This document shows positions 1-9,023 of a stretch of DNA of 64,000 bases, piece after piece. Source of the DNA: Burkholderia sp. NRF60-BP8 (GTDB lineage Bacteria > Pseudomonadota > Gammaproteobacteria > Burkholderiales > Burkholderiaceae); NCBI RefSeq assembly GCF_001522585.2, contig NZ_CP013372.1:1364001-1428000 (forward strand), written 5' to 3'. The position numbers were made by a program, and so were the translations under genes. Position 1 is the stretch's first letter. Each line of letters begins with the position of its first letter. The notes beneath the pieces were generated by a model that was not told the origin of the DNA, did not search any database, and worked only from the letters and a program-made list of their open reading frames with translations.

Positions 1-1299
1 CGGGAATTCCTCGCCGTTGGCCCGCAGCCCGAACAGCACGCGCTGGCGGCCCATCTGCCGCTCCGATACGCCCGTCACGCCGAACTGGTCGACGTGCTTC
101 GCATGGGCGGCGCGGAACCGCTCGGGAATGAAGCGCGACAGCGGCGCGCCGATCGCCTCCATCGCGGACACGCCGAACACCTGTTCGGCCATCGGATTGA
201 AGATCACGACCGTCTGCTTTTCGTCGATCGTGATGATCGCTTCCATCGACGAACGGATGATGCCCATCATCCGCGCCTCGTTGAGGATGCCGCGGCTGCT
301 CGCGCCGGCGTCGGCGCGTCCGCGCAGCAGCGCATGGACGAGCGCCGCGAACCCGAACGACGCGATCAGCCCGGCGGCGAGCACCGTGCCGGCCGCCCGC
401 TGCGCGCCGGTCGCGCTCGGCCGGCCGTCCGCGGAATAGGCGAGCGTCAGCGGGGTGCCGCCGAAATTCAGCACGTCGGTGCGCCGCATCAGGTCGGGCG
501 ACGCCGACGCTTCGTCGGTCGTCGTCTCGACGCTGACGATCGCGCGCGAATCGCCGCCGGCGGTCATCCGCAGATCGATCCCGCGTTCCGCGTCGAGCGC
601 ACGCTCGACCAGGCGCCGCGGGCTCAGCGCCGCGAACAGCATTCCGTCGGCGCCGGCTTCGCGCGTGCCGGACGGCGTGGCGGCGGCCAGCGGCGAGGTC
701 GTCACGGGCAGGAACAGCGTCAGGGTGCGTGCGTCGCGGGACGTGTCGTCGTCGGCGGGGTGGACGCCGAGCGCGATATCGCCGGTCCGCAGCGCACGCG
801 TGAGCGGCGCCGCGTCGAACGCGCCGAAGCGCACGACCGGCGCGTTCGACGCGGGGGCGCTGAGCGTCGCTGCCGCGAGCGCATCGGCCGGCAGCGGCTT
901 CGTGCCGGCCAGCGCGCCGCGTGCCGCGGGCGTCAGCGGCGCATAGCCGATTTGCCGGACCGGCGAGCGGCCGCTGTCGAGATCGAGCGTCTCCGCATAC
1001 CGGCGCCATTGGCCGGGCGTCATGTCCGGCACGAGGCCGAACGCGCCGCGCGCGCCTTCGAGCACGGCGGCGCCGGCCTGCAGTTCATGCCGCAGCATCG
1101 CGGTCACGTGCGTCGTGCGGCGTTCGAAACGCGTGTGAACGGCGCCTTGCCACTGCTCGCGCACCAGCAGCGCGACACCGAGCGACAGCACCGCGCCCGC
1201 GCACAGCGTAACGACGCCGGCCGCGAGTGGCTGGCGTAACATGATCTGAAGGCGCGTGGGCCCTCGGGCGTCCCGCGTCGGGGTTCCACTGGCGGTCAT
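1..1299 (-). CDS. CHASE-PAS membrane sensor (partial, C-terminus outside window)
   Basis: Reads leftward out of the window, so only about 433 N-terminal residues are visible. ATG at 1299 is used; an in-frame ATG at 1242 is the alternative. A hydrophobic segment (about residues 25-42) is followed by a roughly 250-residue periplasmic region with CHASE-like features (GARGAFGLVPDMT, then IGYAPLTPAARG), a second hydrophobic stretch (about 300-320), and a PAS domain (ITIDEKQTVVIFNPMAEQVFG) that runs off the edge at GLRANGEEFP. This is a transmembrane sensor, probably a histidine kinase or diguanylate cyclase/phosphodiesterase; the output domain cannot be seen. It is divergent from the universal stress gene at 1618. 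Confidence 0.85.
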   Translation of the reverse strand, partial: MTASGTPTRDARGPTRLQIMLRQPLAAGVVTLCAGAVLSLGVALLVREQWQGAVHTRFERRTTHVTAMLRHELQAGAAVLEGARGAFGLVPDMTPGQWRRYAETLDLDSGRSPVRQIGYAPLTPAARGALAGTKPLPADALAAATLSAPASNAPVVRFGAFDAAPLTRALRTGDIALGVHPADDDTSRDARTLTLFLPVTTSPLAAATPSGTREAGADGMLFAALSPRRLVERALDAERGIDLRMTAGGDSRAIVSVETTTDEASASPDLMRRTDVLNFGGTPLTLAYSADGRPSATGAQRAAGTVLAAGLIASFGFAALVHALLRGRADAGASSRGILNEARMMGIIRSSMEAIITIDEKQTVVIFNPMAEQVFGVSAMEAIGAPLSRFIPERFRAAHAKHVDQFGVTGVSERQMGRQRVLFGLRANGEEFP

Positions 1300-1486
1300 T
1301 CGATGGCCATTCTGTTGTTCGGACTACCCGGGGCACTCGGGCAGCGCGGCAAAACCGGGGGAAACTCGCACCGGCTGCATGCAACGATTATTTTCAAGAT
1401 GAAATTGTGCGCGTTTTACACGTTTTTTGTAATGGGGTCGGTTGAAATTGCAGCAAAGGCGTGAACCAGCGGCGCGCCGGCCGCGG

Positions 1487-1500
1487 TTGACGCGCGTCAA
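1487..1500 (+). promoter_or_regulatory. FNR/ANR box upstream of universal stress gene
   Basis: TTGACGCGCGTCAA is a perfect dyad matching the FNR consensus TTGAT-N4-ATCAA except for T to C and A to G at the inner positions. Its centre (1493.5) lies 28.5 bp before the -10-like CAGACT at 1522-1527, the geometry of a class II activated promoter for the gene at 1618. Confidence 0.6.
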
Positions 1501-1617
1501 CGCGCGCGCCAGCACGTGGGGCAGACTGTTCGACAGGCAAGCCGGCGCCGGGCCGGCTTGCGATAACGGGCCGTCGTTGCGCAACGCGCGACGCCCGCCC
1601 GGTCGGAGGGACGGACC

Positions 1618-2088
1618 ATGTACAAGCGGATTTTCGTCGGGCTCGACGGCAGCCCGAGCGCACGTCTCGCGCTGAACGAGGCGATCCGGATCGCGACGGC
1701 GTCCGGCGGCGAAGTGACGTGTGCGTACGTCGTCGAACATCGGCCGCAGCTCGTCGACGTCGACGCCGGCTTCGCCGCCGAGCGCGACGGCGATGTCGCC
1801 GCGACCGATGCGGCGACGCCGGTACTCGACGCAGCGAAAGCGATGCTCGCACAGCAGCATGTGCGAGGCACGGTGCGCGCGCTCGACGCGTACGGCGAGG
1901 ACATCGCGACGGTGCTGATGCGTACCGCGGCCGAAGCCGACGCCGACCTGATCGTGATGGGTACGAGCGGGCGGCACGGCCTGCGCAGGCTGTTGCTCGG
2001 CAGCGTGGCGGAATCGCTGCTGCGTGCGGCCGACCGGCCGGTGCTGTTGGTTCGGCACGACGAGGCGGGCACGTCGGCGGCTGCGTAA
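1618..2088 (+). CDS. Universal stress protein (UspA family, single domain)
   Basis: 156 residues, the usual size of one Usp domain. It starts MYKRIFVGLDGSPSARLAL, the beta1-alpha1 signature, and ends with the ATP-binding pattern G-x2-G-x9-G-S (GTSGRHGLRRLLLGSVAESL). The ATG follows GGAGG by a normal spacing. Cytoplasmic ATP-binding protein that helps survival under energy or oxygen limitation; its exact partner cannot be read from sequence. An FNR-like box lies about 120 bp upstream. It is one of four intact and one broken universal stress genes in the window, all near FNR boxes or the fnr gene. Confidence 0.93.
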   Translation: MYKRIFVGLDGSPSARLALNEAIRIATASGGEVTCAYVVEHRPQLVDVDAGFAAERDGDVAATDAATPVLDAAKAMLAQQHVRGTVRALDAYGEDIATVLMRTAAEADADLIVMGTSGRHGLRRLLLGSVAESLLRAADRPVLLVRHDEAGTSAAA

Positions 2089-2428
2089 CCGGCGCGGCAC
2101 GGCGGCCCGATGCGGCGCCGGCCCGCGCAGTTGGCGGGCTGCCGCGCGGCATTCCGGACGTCTTGCGTGAGCGGGCGTACTGCGCCGTTACGTCGCCCGA
2201 CACGACGCGGCGAGCGCCGCCGATGCGAATCGCCGATGCGCGATTGCCCGTCCGCAGTTGCATCACGGCATGCAGTTCTGGCAGCATCGGCCGGTGTCCG
2301 CTCGATCGCCGCGCGCATGGCCGCGACGATCGACGCAGGGGCATCCGGCGGCACCCGGGCGCATGAATCGAATCGCGATCGGACGGTCGGCCGGATGCCG
2401 GTTTTCTCCCTTACCGACGTCATCTGCC
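2089..2428. other. Intergenic stretch, nothing recognised
   Basis: About 340 bp between the universal stress gene and the cupin gene. The open frames here are GC-driven and lack a ribosome binding site or recognisable protein features. No repeat, hairpin with a T-run or FNR-type box was seen. Confidence 0.5.
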
Positions 2429-2935
2429 ATGCCGATTTCCGCGACCGACCTGATTCGCCAGTTCGACCTCCAGCCGCATCCCGAAGGCGGCTATTTCCGT
2501 GAAACCTACCGCGCGACCGAGTCGGTCGTGCGCCCGGCCGACGGCGCGCCGCGTGCCGCGTCGACCGCGATCTACTACCTGCTGTGCGACGGCGCGTATT
2601 CGTCGTGGCATCGCATCCGCTCCGACGAAGTCTGGCATTTCTACGCGGGCGATCCGATCGAAGTGTGGGTGCTCGACGCGCGCGACGGGCTGACGATCCA
2701 CCGGCTCGGCAACCCGCTCACCCATCCGGGCACCGTGTTCCAGACGGTCGTGCCGGCCGGAAGCTGGTTCGGCGCGCGCTGCGCGTCGCCGCAGCACGTC
2801 GCGCTCGTCGGCTGCACGGTTGCGCCCGGATTCGAGTTCGCGGAATTCGAGCTGGCGGATGCGGCCGCGCTGGCGGCCGAGTTTCCCGACTACGCGGAAC
2901 ATGTCGCACAACTCGCGCCGCGCTCCGACGTGTGA
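2429..2935 (+). CDS. Cupin superfamily protein (DUF985 / cupin_5 type)
   Basis: 168 residues from the ATG at 2429; a longer frame exists upstream but its first 57 residues look like non-coding translation, whereas MPISATDLIRQFDLQPHPEG starts the family domain directly. Diagnostic motifs are HPEGGYFRETYR near the N-terminus, STAIYYLL, SSWHRIRSDEVWHFYAGDP and a late GFEFAEFELAD. The family forms a beta-barrel cupin with unknown substrate; some members have been linked to sugar or nucleotide-sugar binding. No clear operon partner: the next gene starts about 185 bp downstream. Confidence 0.9.
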   Translation: MPISATDLIRQFDLQPHPEGGYFRETYRATESVVRPADGAPRAASTAIYYLLCDGAYSSWHRIRSDEVWHFYAGDPIEVWVLDARDGLTIHRLGNPLTHPGTVFQTVVPAGSWFGARCASPQHVALVGCTVAPGFEFAEFELADAAALAAEFPDYAEHVAQLAPRSDV

Positions 2936-3120
2936 CCGTCACGGTCGCGTCACGCCGCGCGCAAAGCCCGCGCCGCCGGCCGGTGTTCCGCGCGAGCGCG
3001 GACAAACCCGTTTAGAATGCGCATGATGCATCGGTCGATCGCGGACATGCCGCGGCGGCCGTTGCGCCGCCGTACCGACGGCCCTGTCGCGCGGCCCGCA
3101 TGTCTTCCAGGAGCGCCGCC

Positions 3121-4146
3121 GTGTGGCACTTTCCCATCGCTATTCCATCGTCGCTCGGCCCGTGGGCCGTGTTCGCGAGCGTGTTGATCACGCAGCTCGG
3201 CGTGCCGGTGCCGGCCGTGCCGATGCTGATTCTCGGCGGCACGATGGCGGCGATGGGGCAGGCGTCCTGGGTCAGCATGTTCGCGGCGGCGATCGGCGCG
3301 ACGATGCTGGCCGATTCCCTTTGGTTCTTCATGGGCCGCACGCGCGGCCGGCGCCTGCTGAACGGCCTCGTACGCTTCTCGCTGTCGCTCGACACGACGC
3401 TGCGTTTCGCGCGTAACGTGTTCGAAAGGTACGGCGCGCCGCTGCTCGTGTTGTCGAAATTCCTGCCGGGCCTCGGCCTCGTGTCGGCGCCGCTGCTCGG
3501 CACGACCGCGATCGGCATCGGCGTATTCCTGTTCTGGGATCTGGCGGGCGCGTCGCTGTGGGCGGCGTTCTGGCTGATCGGCGGCGCGGCCATTCACGAC
3601 CAGATCGTCCAGTTCGTGCTGTGGGTGCGCGCGAGCGGCGGCACGATTCTCGACGCGTTTCTCGCGATCTTCATCACGTTCCTGTTGTACCGCTGGGTGC
3701 GTCGCGTGCAGTTCCGCCGCTACCTCGCGCAGGTGCGCATCTCGCCACCGCAGCTCGTGGAGATGATGACGTCCGACGAACCGCCGCTGATCTTCGATGC
3801 ACGTCCGAAGGCGATTCGCGAACGCGAGCCGTACCGGATTGCCGGCGCGGTGCCGGTCGATCTCGATTCGCCGGACTTGCTCGATCCGGAAGTGCTGAAA
3901 CGGCCGATCGTCGTCTATTGCGTGTGCCCGAACGAGGCGACCGCGAAGCGGCTGATCGCGAAGATGCAGCGCAAGAAGATGATCCACAACATCCGGGCGC
4001 TGAAGGGCGGCCTCGATGCGTGGGAAAAGCACGGTTATCCGGTCGAGCCGCTGCCGGCTGATCTGGATTCGTCGCGGTATTTCGTGCGGCCGGAGCAGGG
4101 TGGGCTCGACGGCGAGTATACGGTGCGGGCGACGTTGTCGAAGTGA
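3121..4146 (+). CDS. DedA-family membrane protein fused to a rhodanese domain
   Basis: 341 residues. The GTG at 3121 is chosen because AGGAG at 3109-3113 lies 7 nt before it; an in-frame ATG at 3100 precedes that site and has no comparable signal. Residues about 1-190 form a DedA/SNARE-associated (VTT) membrane domain with hydrophobic segments, a cytoplasmic RTRG loop and the FLPGLGLVSAPLLG motif. Residues about 215-320 form a rhodanese domain with the candidate active-site cysteine in VVYCVCPNE (near residue 265). DedA proteins are implicated in lipid flipping and proton-motive-force homeostasis; the attached rhodanese suggests sulfur transfer or redox sensing at the inner membrane face. No partner gene is adjacent. 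Confidence 0.9.
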   Translation: MWHFPIAIPSSLGPWAVFASVLITQLGVPVPAVPMLILGGTMAAMGQASWVSMFAAAIGATMLADSLWFFMGRTRGRRLLNGLVRFSLSLDTTLRFARNVFERYGAPLLVLSKFLPGLGLVSAPLLGTTAIGIGVFLFWDLAGASLWAAFWLIGGAAIHDQIVQFVLWVRASGGTILDAFLAIFITFLLYRWVRRVQFRRYLAQVRISPPQLVEMMTSDEPPLIFDARPKAIREREPYRIAGAVPVDLDSPDLLDPEVLKRPIVVYCVCPNEATAKRLIAKMQRKKMIHNIRALKGGLDAWEKHGYPVEPLPADLDSSRYFVRPEQGGLDGEYTVRATLSK

Positions 4147-4844
4147 TGCAGCCAGCGTTGCCGGTATCGCTGAGCGTGTGAGCGGCATCTCGGCCTTTTC
4201 GATCGCGTCATCGCTACCAGTGGCGACATGAATCTCAAGGGGGCGGTGAAACTGGCCTGCATTCGCGAACAGATCGGCGACGATTTCGTGTATGCCGGTG
4301 ATAGCAAAGCCCTCAGCGACGACCTCAGTCGATGCGCATCTCCGACGCCGCCGAAGCCGTTGGCGTCGCCGTCGGTCTCGTATATCGAGGTCTGAACTCA
4401 AGAATGCGCGTCCGCCTCGCGCATTCGAATTCAATCACTGCTTTCACCCACCGCGATTTTCCCCAAAATCGCCTGGCATGAAACCGCCGATCCTCCCTAT
4501 AATCCCGCCTGCATATTGCGTGCGCTCGATTGCGCACCTTCGACGCGCGTTCGTTCGCGCCGAAAGCGATGAATCCCGTTGCCGCCCGTCACGCGCACAG
4601 CCGCGTCGCGCGGGTCGGCCGGGTGTATTCCGTGAAAGGCCCTGTCCGTATATCCGGATTGTTCCGGGAAATACGGATAATCCGCGGCAATTCCAACCGA
4701 ATTGACGCGGCATCCGTGTCGTTTCTCATTCGGAAATCGACAACGGGGATTATTTCGTTTTCGGCTGCCGAAGTCGGCATGAATGGTCGCGCATTGTCAT
4801 CGACACAATGACGGCGGCCCGCCCGCGGCCGCCAGGAGACGAAT
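4147..4844. other. Long intergenic region before amino-acid permease, with inverted repeat
   Basis: About 700 bp without a convincing gene. Base composition is visibly less GC-rich between about 4400 and 4800 than in the neighbours. An inverted repeat TCCGTAT (4645-4651) / ATACGGA (4671-4677), with an inner TATCCG element, lies about 170 bp before the permease and could be an operator. Candidate frames across it have poor codon use and no ribosome binding site. Confidence 0.45.
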
Positions 4845-6227
4845 TTGAAACAACCAGAAGACCAACTGCACCGCGGGCTGGAAGAACGGCACATCAACCT
4901 GATGGCGCTCGGCGCGACGATCGGCGTCGGCCTGTTCCTCGGCTCGGCCACCGCGATCCGCACGGCCGGCCCGGCCATCCTGCTGACCTACCTGCTGGGC
5001 GGCCTCGCGATCTTCCTGATCATGCGCGCGCTCGGCGAGATGGCGATCACCAACCCGGTCGCCGGCGCCTTCAGCCGCTATGCGCGCGACTACCTCGGCC
5101 CGCTCGCGGGTTACCTGACCGGCTGGACCTACTGGTTCGTCTGGATCGTTACCTGCATGGCGGAAATCACGGCGGTCGGCGTCTACATGCACATGTGGTT
5201 CCCCGGCGTGTCGAACTGGATCTGGGCGCTCGCGGCGCTCCTGGCAATGGGCTCGGTGAACTTCATCGCGGTCAAGCTGTATGGCGAATTCGAATTCTGG
5301 TTCGCGCTGATCAAGATCGTCACGATCGTGCTGATGATCGTCGGCGGCGGCCTGATGATCGCGTTCGGCATCGGCAACGGCGGCATCGCGACCGGCATCT
5401 CGAACCTGTGGTCGCACGGCGGCTTCATGCCGAACGGGATCGACGGCGTGATCGCCGCGCTGCCGATCGTGATGTTCGCGTATCTCGGCGTCGAGATGCT
5501 CGGCCTCACGGCCGGCGAGGCGCGCAACCCGGAGAAGTCGCTGACGAAGGCCGTGAATTCGGTGTTCTGGCGCGTGCTGATTTTCTACATCGGCGCACTG
5601 TTCGTGATCATGTCGCTCTATCCGTGGGACCGGATCGGCACGCAGGGCAGCCCGTTCGTGATGACGTTCTCGCGGCTCGGCATTCCGGCCGCCGCGGGCA
5701 TCATCAACTTCGTCGTGCTGACCGCGGCGCTGTCGTCGTGCAACAGCGGCCTGTTCAGCACCGCGCGGATGCTTTACAACCTCGCGCAGCAGGGCCAGGC
5801 GCCGGCCGCGCTCGGTCGCGTGAACCGCAGCGGGGTGCCCGTGTACGGCGTGGCCGTGTCGGTCGCGCTGCTGCTGATCGGCGTGCTGCTCAACTATCTC
5901 GCACCGCAGCACGTGTTCACGTGGCTCACGTCGGTATCGACGTTCGGCGCGATCTGGACGTGGTGCGTGATCCTGATCGCGCAGATGCGTTTTCGCCGCA
6001 CGCTGTCGGCCGACAAGATCGCGCGCCTGCCGATCCGCGTGCCGTTCTATCCGCTCGGTTCGTTCGTCGCGCTCGGCTTTCTCGTGCTGGTCGTCGTGCT
6101 GATGGCGTTCACGCCCGATACGCGCGTCGCGCTCGTGATCGGACCGGTGTGGATCGTGCTGCTCGGCATCGCGTACGCGCTGTTCTACGCGAACCGTCCG
6201 GCCGCGTCGATGCCGACGAAGTCGTAA
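4845..6227 (+). CDS. Amino-acid permease, APC superfamily (AAT family)
   Basis: 460 residues, the usual size for a 12-helix amino-acid:proton symporter. The start is TTG at 4845, fixed by AGGAG at 4834-4838. The N-terminal cytoplasmic segment LHRGLEERHINLMALGATIGVGLFLGS is the family signature of the substrate-site helix 1, and EMAITNPVAGAFSRYA follows in helix 3. Closest in style to ProY/HutT/AroP-like permeases (proline, histidine, aromatic or GABA); the substrate cannot be decided by eye. It stands alone, preceded by a long leader region with an inverted repeat and followed by an FNR-box promoter serving the next gene. Confidence 0.92.
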   Translation: MKQPEDQLHRGLEERHINLMALGATIGVGLFLGSATAIRTAGPAILLTYLLGGLAIFLIMRALGEMAITNPVAGAFSRYARDYLGPLAGYLTGWTYWFVWIVTCMAEITAVGVYMHMWFPGVSNWIWALAALLAMGSVNFIAVKLYGEFEFWFALIKIVTIVLMIVGGGLMIAFGIGNGGIATGISNLWSHGGFMPNGIDGVIAALPIVMFAYLGVEMLGLTAGEARNPEKSLTKAVNSVFWRVLIFYIGALFVIMSLYPWDRIGTQGSPFVMTFSRLGIPAAAGIINFVVLTAALSSCNSGLFSTARMLYNLAQQGQAPAALGRVNRSGVPVYGVAVSVALLLIGVLLNYLAPQHVFTWLTSVSTFGAIWTWCVILIAQMRFRRTLSADKIARLPIRVPFYPLGSFVALGFLVLVVVLMAFTPDTRVALVIGPVWIVLLGIAYALFYANRPAASMPTKS

Positions 6228-6255
6228 GCGGCGCAGGCAGGGGGCCGCGCGATCG

Positions 6256-6269
6256 TTGATCGCGATCAT
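6256..6269 (+). promoter_or_regulatory. FNR/ANR box with -10 element for tandem universal stress gene
   Basis: TTGATCGCGATCAT. Its centre at 6262.5 is 28.5 bp before TATGCT at 6291-6296, placing the expected transcription start near 6304 and the box near -41.5, the classic FNR class II position. The gene driven would be the tandem Usp at 6439. Confidence 0.7.
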
Positions 6270-6438
6270 GCACGCGCGGGCCGGACGGCCTATGCTGAAC
6301 GAACGCATTGCTTGTCCGCGCTTCGCGTGACGGCCCGCCGATCCTGCAGCCACGGCAGCGGTTCGACGCGGCAACGCCGCTGCCGCGCGAAGCCCCGTCG
6401 TCGTTCGGCGACGACGTGCACGCACGGAGACCTTCGCC

Positions 6439-7374
6439 ATGCAGCCTGCCCAGTCCATCCCGACGCTCGCGCGGATCGCGCTGGCCGTCGATCCGACGCC
6501 CGAATCGCTGACCGCCGCACGTTACGTGCGCACGCTGCTGCGTCCCGGCATGCGATTGCGCATCATGTGCGCGATCGACAATCCGCGCCTCGTGTTGCCC
6601 GACATTCCGCGCATCGACGCGCTGCTGACGTCGGCGCGCGAGGACATGATGCGCGAAGCGCACGCCACCTGCGAGCGGATCGCGGCGCTGTTCGCCGACA
6701 GCGGCGTTGACGTCGAGCGAACGGTCGTCGATACGTCGGTCACGGGCGGCTCGGTGGCGGACGCACTGGTGAACGATACGTCGACGTGGCGCGCGGACGT
6801 GCTGGCGATCGGCGCGAATCCGCACCACGGGCTGTTGCGGCTCATCGAAGGCGCGATGTCGGACACGCTGACGAAACGCGCGCGCTGTGCGCTGCTGATC
6901 GTGCCCGGCACGTATGCACGGCCGTCGGACGGCGCGCTGCAGCGGCTGATGTTCGCGGTCGACGGCAGCGAGCCGTCGCTGCACGCGGTAAGCGTCGGGC
7001 TCGGCCTCGCGGCGCCGACGACGTTGCTGTATGCGGCATACGTGATCGATCGCGCGGTTCGTCTGACCGACGTCGTGCCGGTGCGCGCGCTCGAGGATGC
7101 GTACCGCGCGGAAGGCGAGGATGCGCTCGCGAAGGTCGGCCCGCTGCTCCATGCGACGGGCAATCCGACCAAGCGCGGCATCGTCGAAACGCGTCCGACC
7201 AGCGACGACGTGGCCCATGCGCTGATGCGCGATGCCGTGCACTGGCGGGCGGAGCTGCTGGTGGTCGGCACGCATGGCCGTCGCGGCATCGCCGCCTGGC
7301 TGATCGGCAGCGTCGCGCGGCGCGTCGCGCATCTCGCACAGGTGCCCGTGCTGCTGGTGCGTAGCGCGGAATGA
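6439..7374 (+). CDS. Tandem universal stress protein (two Usp domains)
   Basis: 311 residues made of two Usp repeats. Repeat one (about 10-160) ends in GANPHHGLLRLIEGAMSDTL, a variant of the ATP pattern in which the final G-S is G-A; repeat two (about 165-308) ends in GTHGRRGIAAWLIGSVARRV with an intact G-x2-G-x9-G-S. The second repeat restarts with RLMFAVDGSEPSLHAVSVGL. Such tandem proteins act as intramolecular dimers. The upstream FNR box plus -10 element indicates induction by oxygen limitation. Confidence 0.93.
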   Translation: MQPAQSIPTLARIALAVDPTPESLTAARYVRTLLRPGMRLRIMCAIDNPRLVLPDIPRIDALLTSAREDMMREAHATCERIAALFADSGVDVERTVVDTSVTGGSVADALVNDTSTWRADVLAIGANPHHGLLRLIEGAMSDTLTKRARCALLIVPGTYARPSDGALQRLMFAVDGSEPSLHAVSVGLGLAAPTTLLYAAYVIDRAVRLTDVVPVRALEDAYRAEGEDALAKVGPLLHATGNPTKRGIVETRPTSDDVAHALMRDAVHWRAELLVVGTHGRRGIAAWLIGSVARRVAHLAQVPVLLVRSAE

Positions 7375-7407
7375 ATTCGGCGCCGTCGCGCTCGAAGCGG
7401 GTTTGGA

Positions 7408-7421
7408 TTGACCTGCATCAG
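7408..7421 (+). promoter_or_regulatory. FNR/ANR-like box in a gene-poor stretch
   Basis: TTGACCTGCATCAG matches TTGA(T/C)-N4-ATCA. The expected -10 position (about 7442-7447, GAGACA) is weak. No protein gene on the + strand follows for more than a kilobase; a pair of stable hairpins lies about 200 bp downstream. Confidence 0.45.
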
Positions 7422-7620
7422 AAACGCAGCGCACATCGCGTGAGACAGTGACGAAACGTCCGGCGATGCGGCTGGCCCGTCGTGCACGTGCGATTCCCGA
7501 CCGCGCCTGCATGCAGGAAGCGAACGCTGCAGCACTCGCCGCCGTCACATCGTTTTCAGGAGCGGCGCCGCGTGTTTGTCCGGCGCGTCATCCGACCCGG
7601 AACTCTCTGGCACGAGGGTA

Positions 7621-7671
7621 GGCAACCGACGGTTGCCTTGGAGGACGGGCGGGGTGCAAGTCACCCCGTCC
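7621..7671 (+). other. Two adjacent stable hairpins, possible structured RNA
   Basis: Hairpin 1 at 7621-7637 is GGCAACC-GAC-GGTTGCC. Hairpin 2 at 7643-7671 has the core GGGGTG-CAAGT-CACCCC extended by GGAC/GTCC around a 4-nt bulge. No recognised riboswitch core, no T-run. It lies downstream of an FNR-like box, so it could belong to a small anaerobically induced RNA, but this is speculative. Confidence 0.3.
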
Positions 7672-7801
7672 GCTTTCCGCGTGGCCCCGTCGAATTCACT
7701 TTCTCGCAGGAATGATGTCGAAGGCGGCCGCGTCGAGCCGCGCGCCATCGTGCACGCAACCATTGCGCGGCCCCGTGCCGTGCGTCGTTTCCGTGCGCCG
7801 G

Positions 7802-8239
7802 TCAGAGGGTACGAAGAATCGATCGCAGGTCGTGCCGGCGGTCTGTGCCGCGTCGTACCCGCGCATGCGGACGCACGACATGGAGCGGTGCGCATGCGCT
7901 GCACGTGCGGTTGCGCAAACGATTCGCATGCGGCCAGCCGGGGCGGGCCTTGCGACGCGGCTCCGAGCCGGCCGGTGCGTCGGCCGCGTGGCGCGCGTGG
8001 AGTGCCGCGGCGAACCGCTGCAAAGCGAAGACCGACCCCACGACGCTCTGATACTTTTCGCGGCCGATCTGCCCGTCGAGCGTGACGAGTAATCCGGCCT
8101 CGCGTGCGAGCGCGAGCAAGGTGTCGAGGTCGTCGGCCGGACGGATGCCGGCCGACGCGGTGCGGGCGGAAAGCAGGGCGCGCGCGTTGCCCGACGCGCG
8201 CCGCTGGCCGTCCCGGCCCGGTGAGTTGCGATGTGCCAT
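7802..8239 (-). CDS. Hypothetical protein, basic C-terminus
   Basis: 145 residues from the ATG at 8239, chosen because GGAGACC sits just upstream; a longer frame beginning at 8317 lacks such a site. The central part (ADDLDTLLALAREAGLLVTL, then IGREKYQSVVGSVFALQRF) looks like a helical folded core; the last 60 residues are arginine-, alanine- and histidine-rich and may be disordered. I do not recognise a named family. No partner gene is directly adjacent. Only the core is convincing as protein, and the 3' end could be shorter in relatives. Confidence 0.55.
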   Translation of the reverse strand: MAHRNSPGRDGQRRASGNARALLSARTASAGIRPADDLDTLLALAREAGLLVTLDGQIGREKYQSVVGSVFALQRFAAALHARHAADAPAGSEPRRKARPGWPHANRLRNRTCSACAPLHVVRPHARVRRGTDRRHDLRSILRTL

Positions 8240-8768
8240 GGTTGGTCTCCTGCGCCGAACCCCGCGCGCCGGCTCGACGGCCGGCTGAGCGATGTCCGGT
8301 ATGAACGCCTGGTTCATGTGATCAGTATCGTGTGGCGAGGGCGCACTGCCAAGCGGCGCGCGCTGAAGTCGCTGTCAGGAAATTGCGCGACGCGTATCGG
8401 AATCCGCTGACACGCGCGGCGTCGGATCGGCCGATCCGACGCGTTCGTCCGACGAATGGCAGCGCGCTTGACGCATGATTTCGGACGGTCTAAGTTTCCC
8501 CACTGCATCGGCGTCGTGCGGCGTTCCACCGCTGCCCGTCGTCAGTGCCGCGCCTCGGGGGGCGTGGCAGGGTTTCAGTGACGTTCGCGGGCCACGTGCA
8601 CCGCGAACACTGCGCGGACGATTCGGAAACGGATCCACACGGCGGCACGCAACGTGCCGTTGATCGTGCGCAAACACGCGTCGGCGCATCGTACGCCGCG
8701 CGTCTATCCAGTCTTTAAGCTTCCGGTACCGTCATCTTTTTCGTTCCTCGACCGTCAGGAGTCTGTCG
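8240..8768. other. Intergenic stretch, nothing recognised
   Basis: About 530 bp between two short genes transcribed away from each other, so it must hold both promoters. No FNR-type dyad with correct spacing, no terminator and no credible additional frame were seen. Confidence 0.45.
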
Positions 8769-9023
8769 ATGTCCAAGGACAATTTGCTCGATTCACTCAA
8801 GGAAGCCGCCGAACGGCGCGCGATCGGCGCGGATCAGCTGCGTGCGATGCTCGACGACGAAGTGCGCGCGCTGTCGTCCGATGCGCGCGTGCACGACTAC
8901 ATCCACGTATTCGCGATCCGGCACCTGCGCGAACGGATGCGCCAGAAGGACGATTTCGATCGCGACACCCGGGCCGATGACACGCCCGCGGACGCCGATC
9001 CGCGTCCGAGGCATCGGCTGTAG
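8769..9023 (+). CDS. Small acidic protein, DUF3562-like
   Basis: 84 residues; ATG preceded by CAGGAG. Sequence LKEAAERRAIGADQLRAMLDDEV followed by SSDARVHDYIHVFAIRHLRERM fits the short helical DUF3562 type found in Burkholderia (a predicted helix, an acidic turn, then D-A-R-V-x-D-Y and a basic helix). The C-terminal 20 residues are disordered and charged. Function unknown. The assignment rests on remembered pattern similarity. Confidence 0.7.
   Translation: MSKDNLLDSLKEAAERRAIGADQLRAMLDDEVRALSSDARVHDYIHVFAIRHLRERMRQKDDFDRDTRADDTPADADPRPRHRL

Noticed and set aside
7609..7625. Sigma-54-like promoter TGGCACGAGGGTAGG
   Set aside because: The -24 half is perfect but the -12 GC is replaced by GG at the required spacing, and no gene follows on that strand.
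7621..7671. tRNA or riboswitch in the double hairpin
   Set aside because: The 17-nt arms recall tRNA arms, but there is no acceptor stem or D arm, the loop 33 position is C, and no guanidine-II, FMN or cobalamin core is present.
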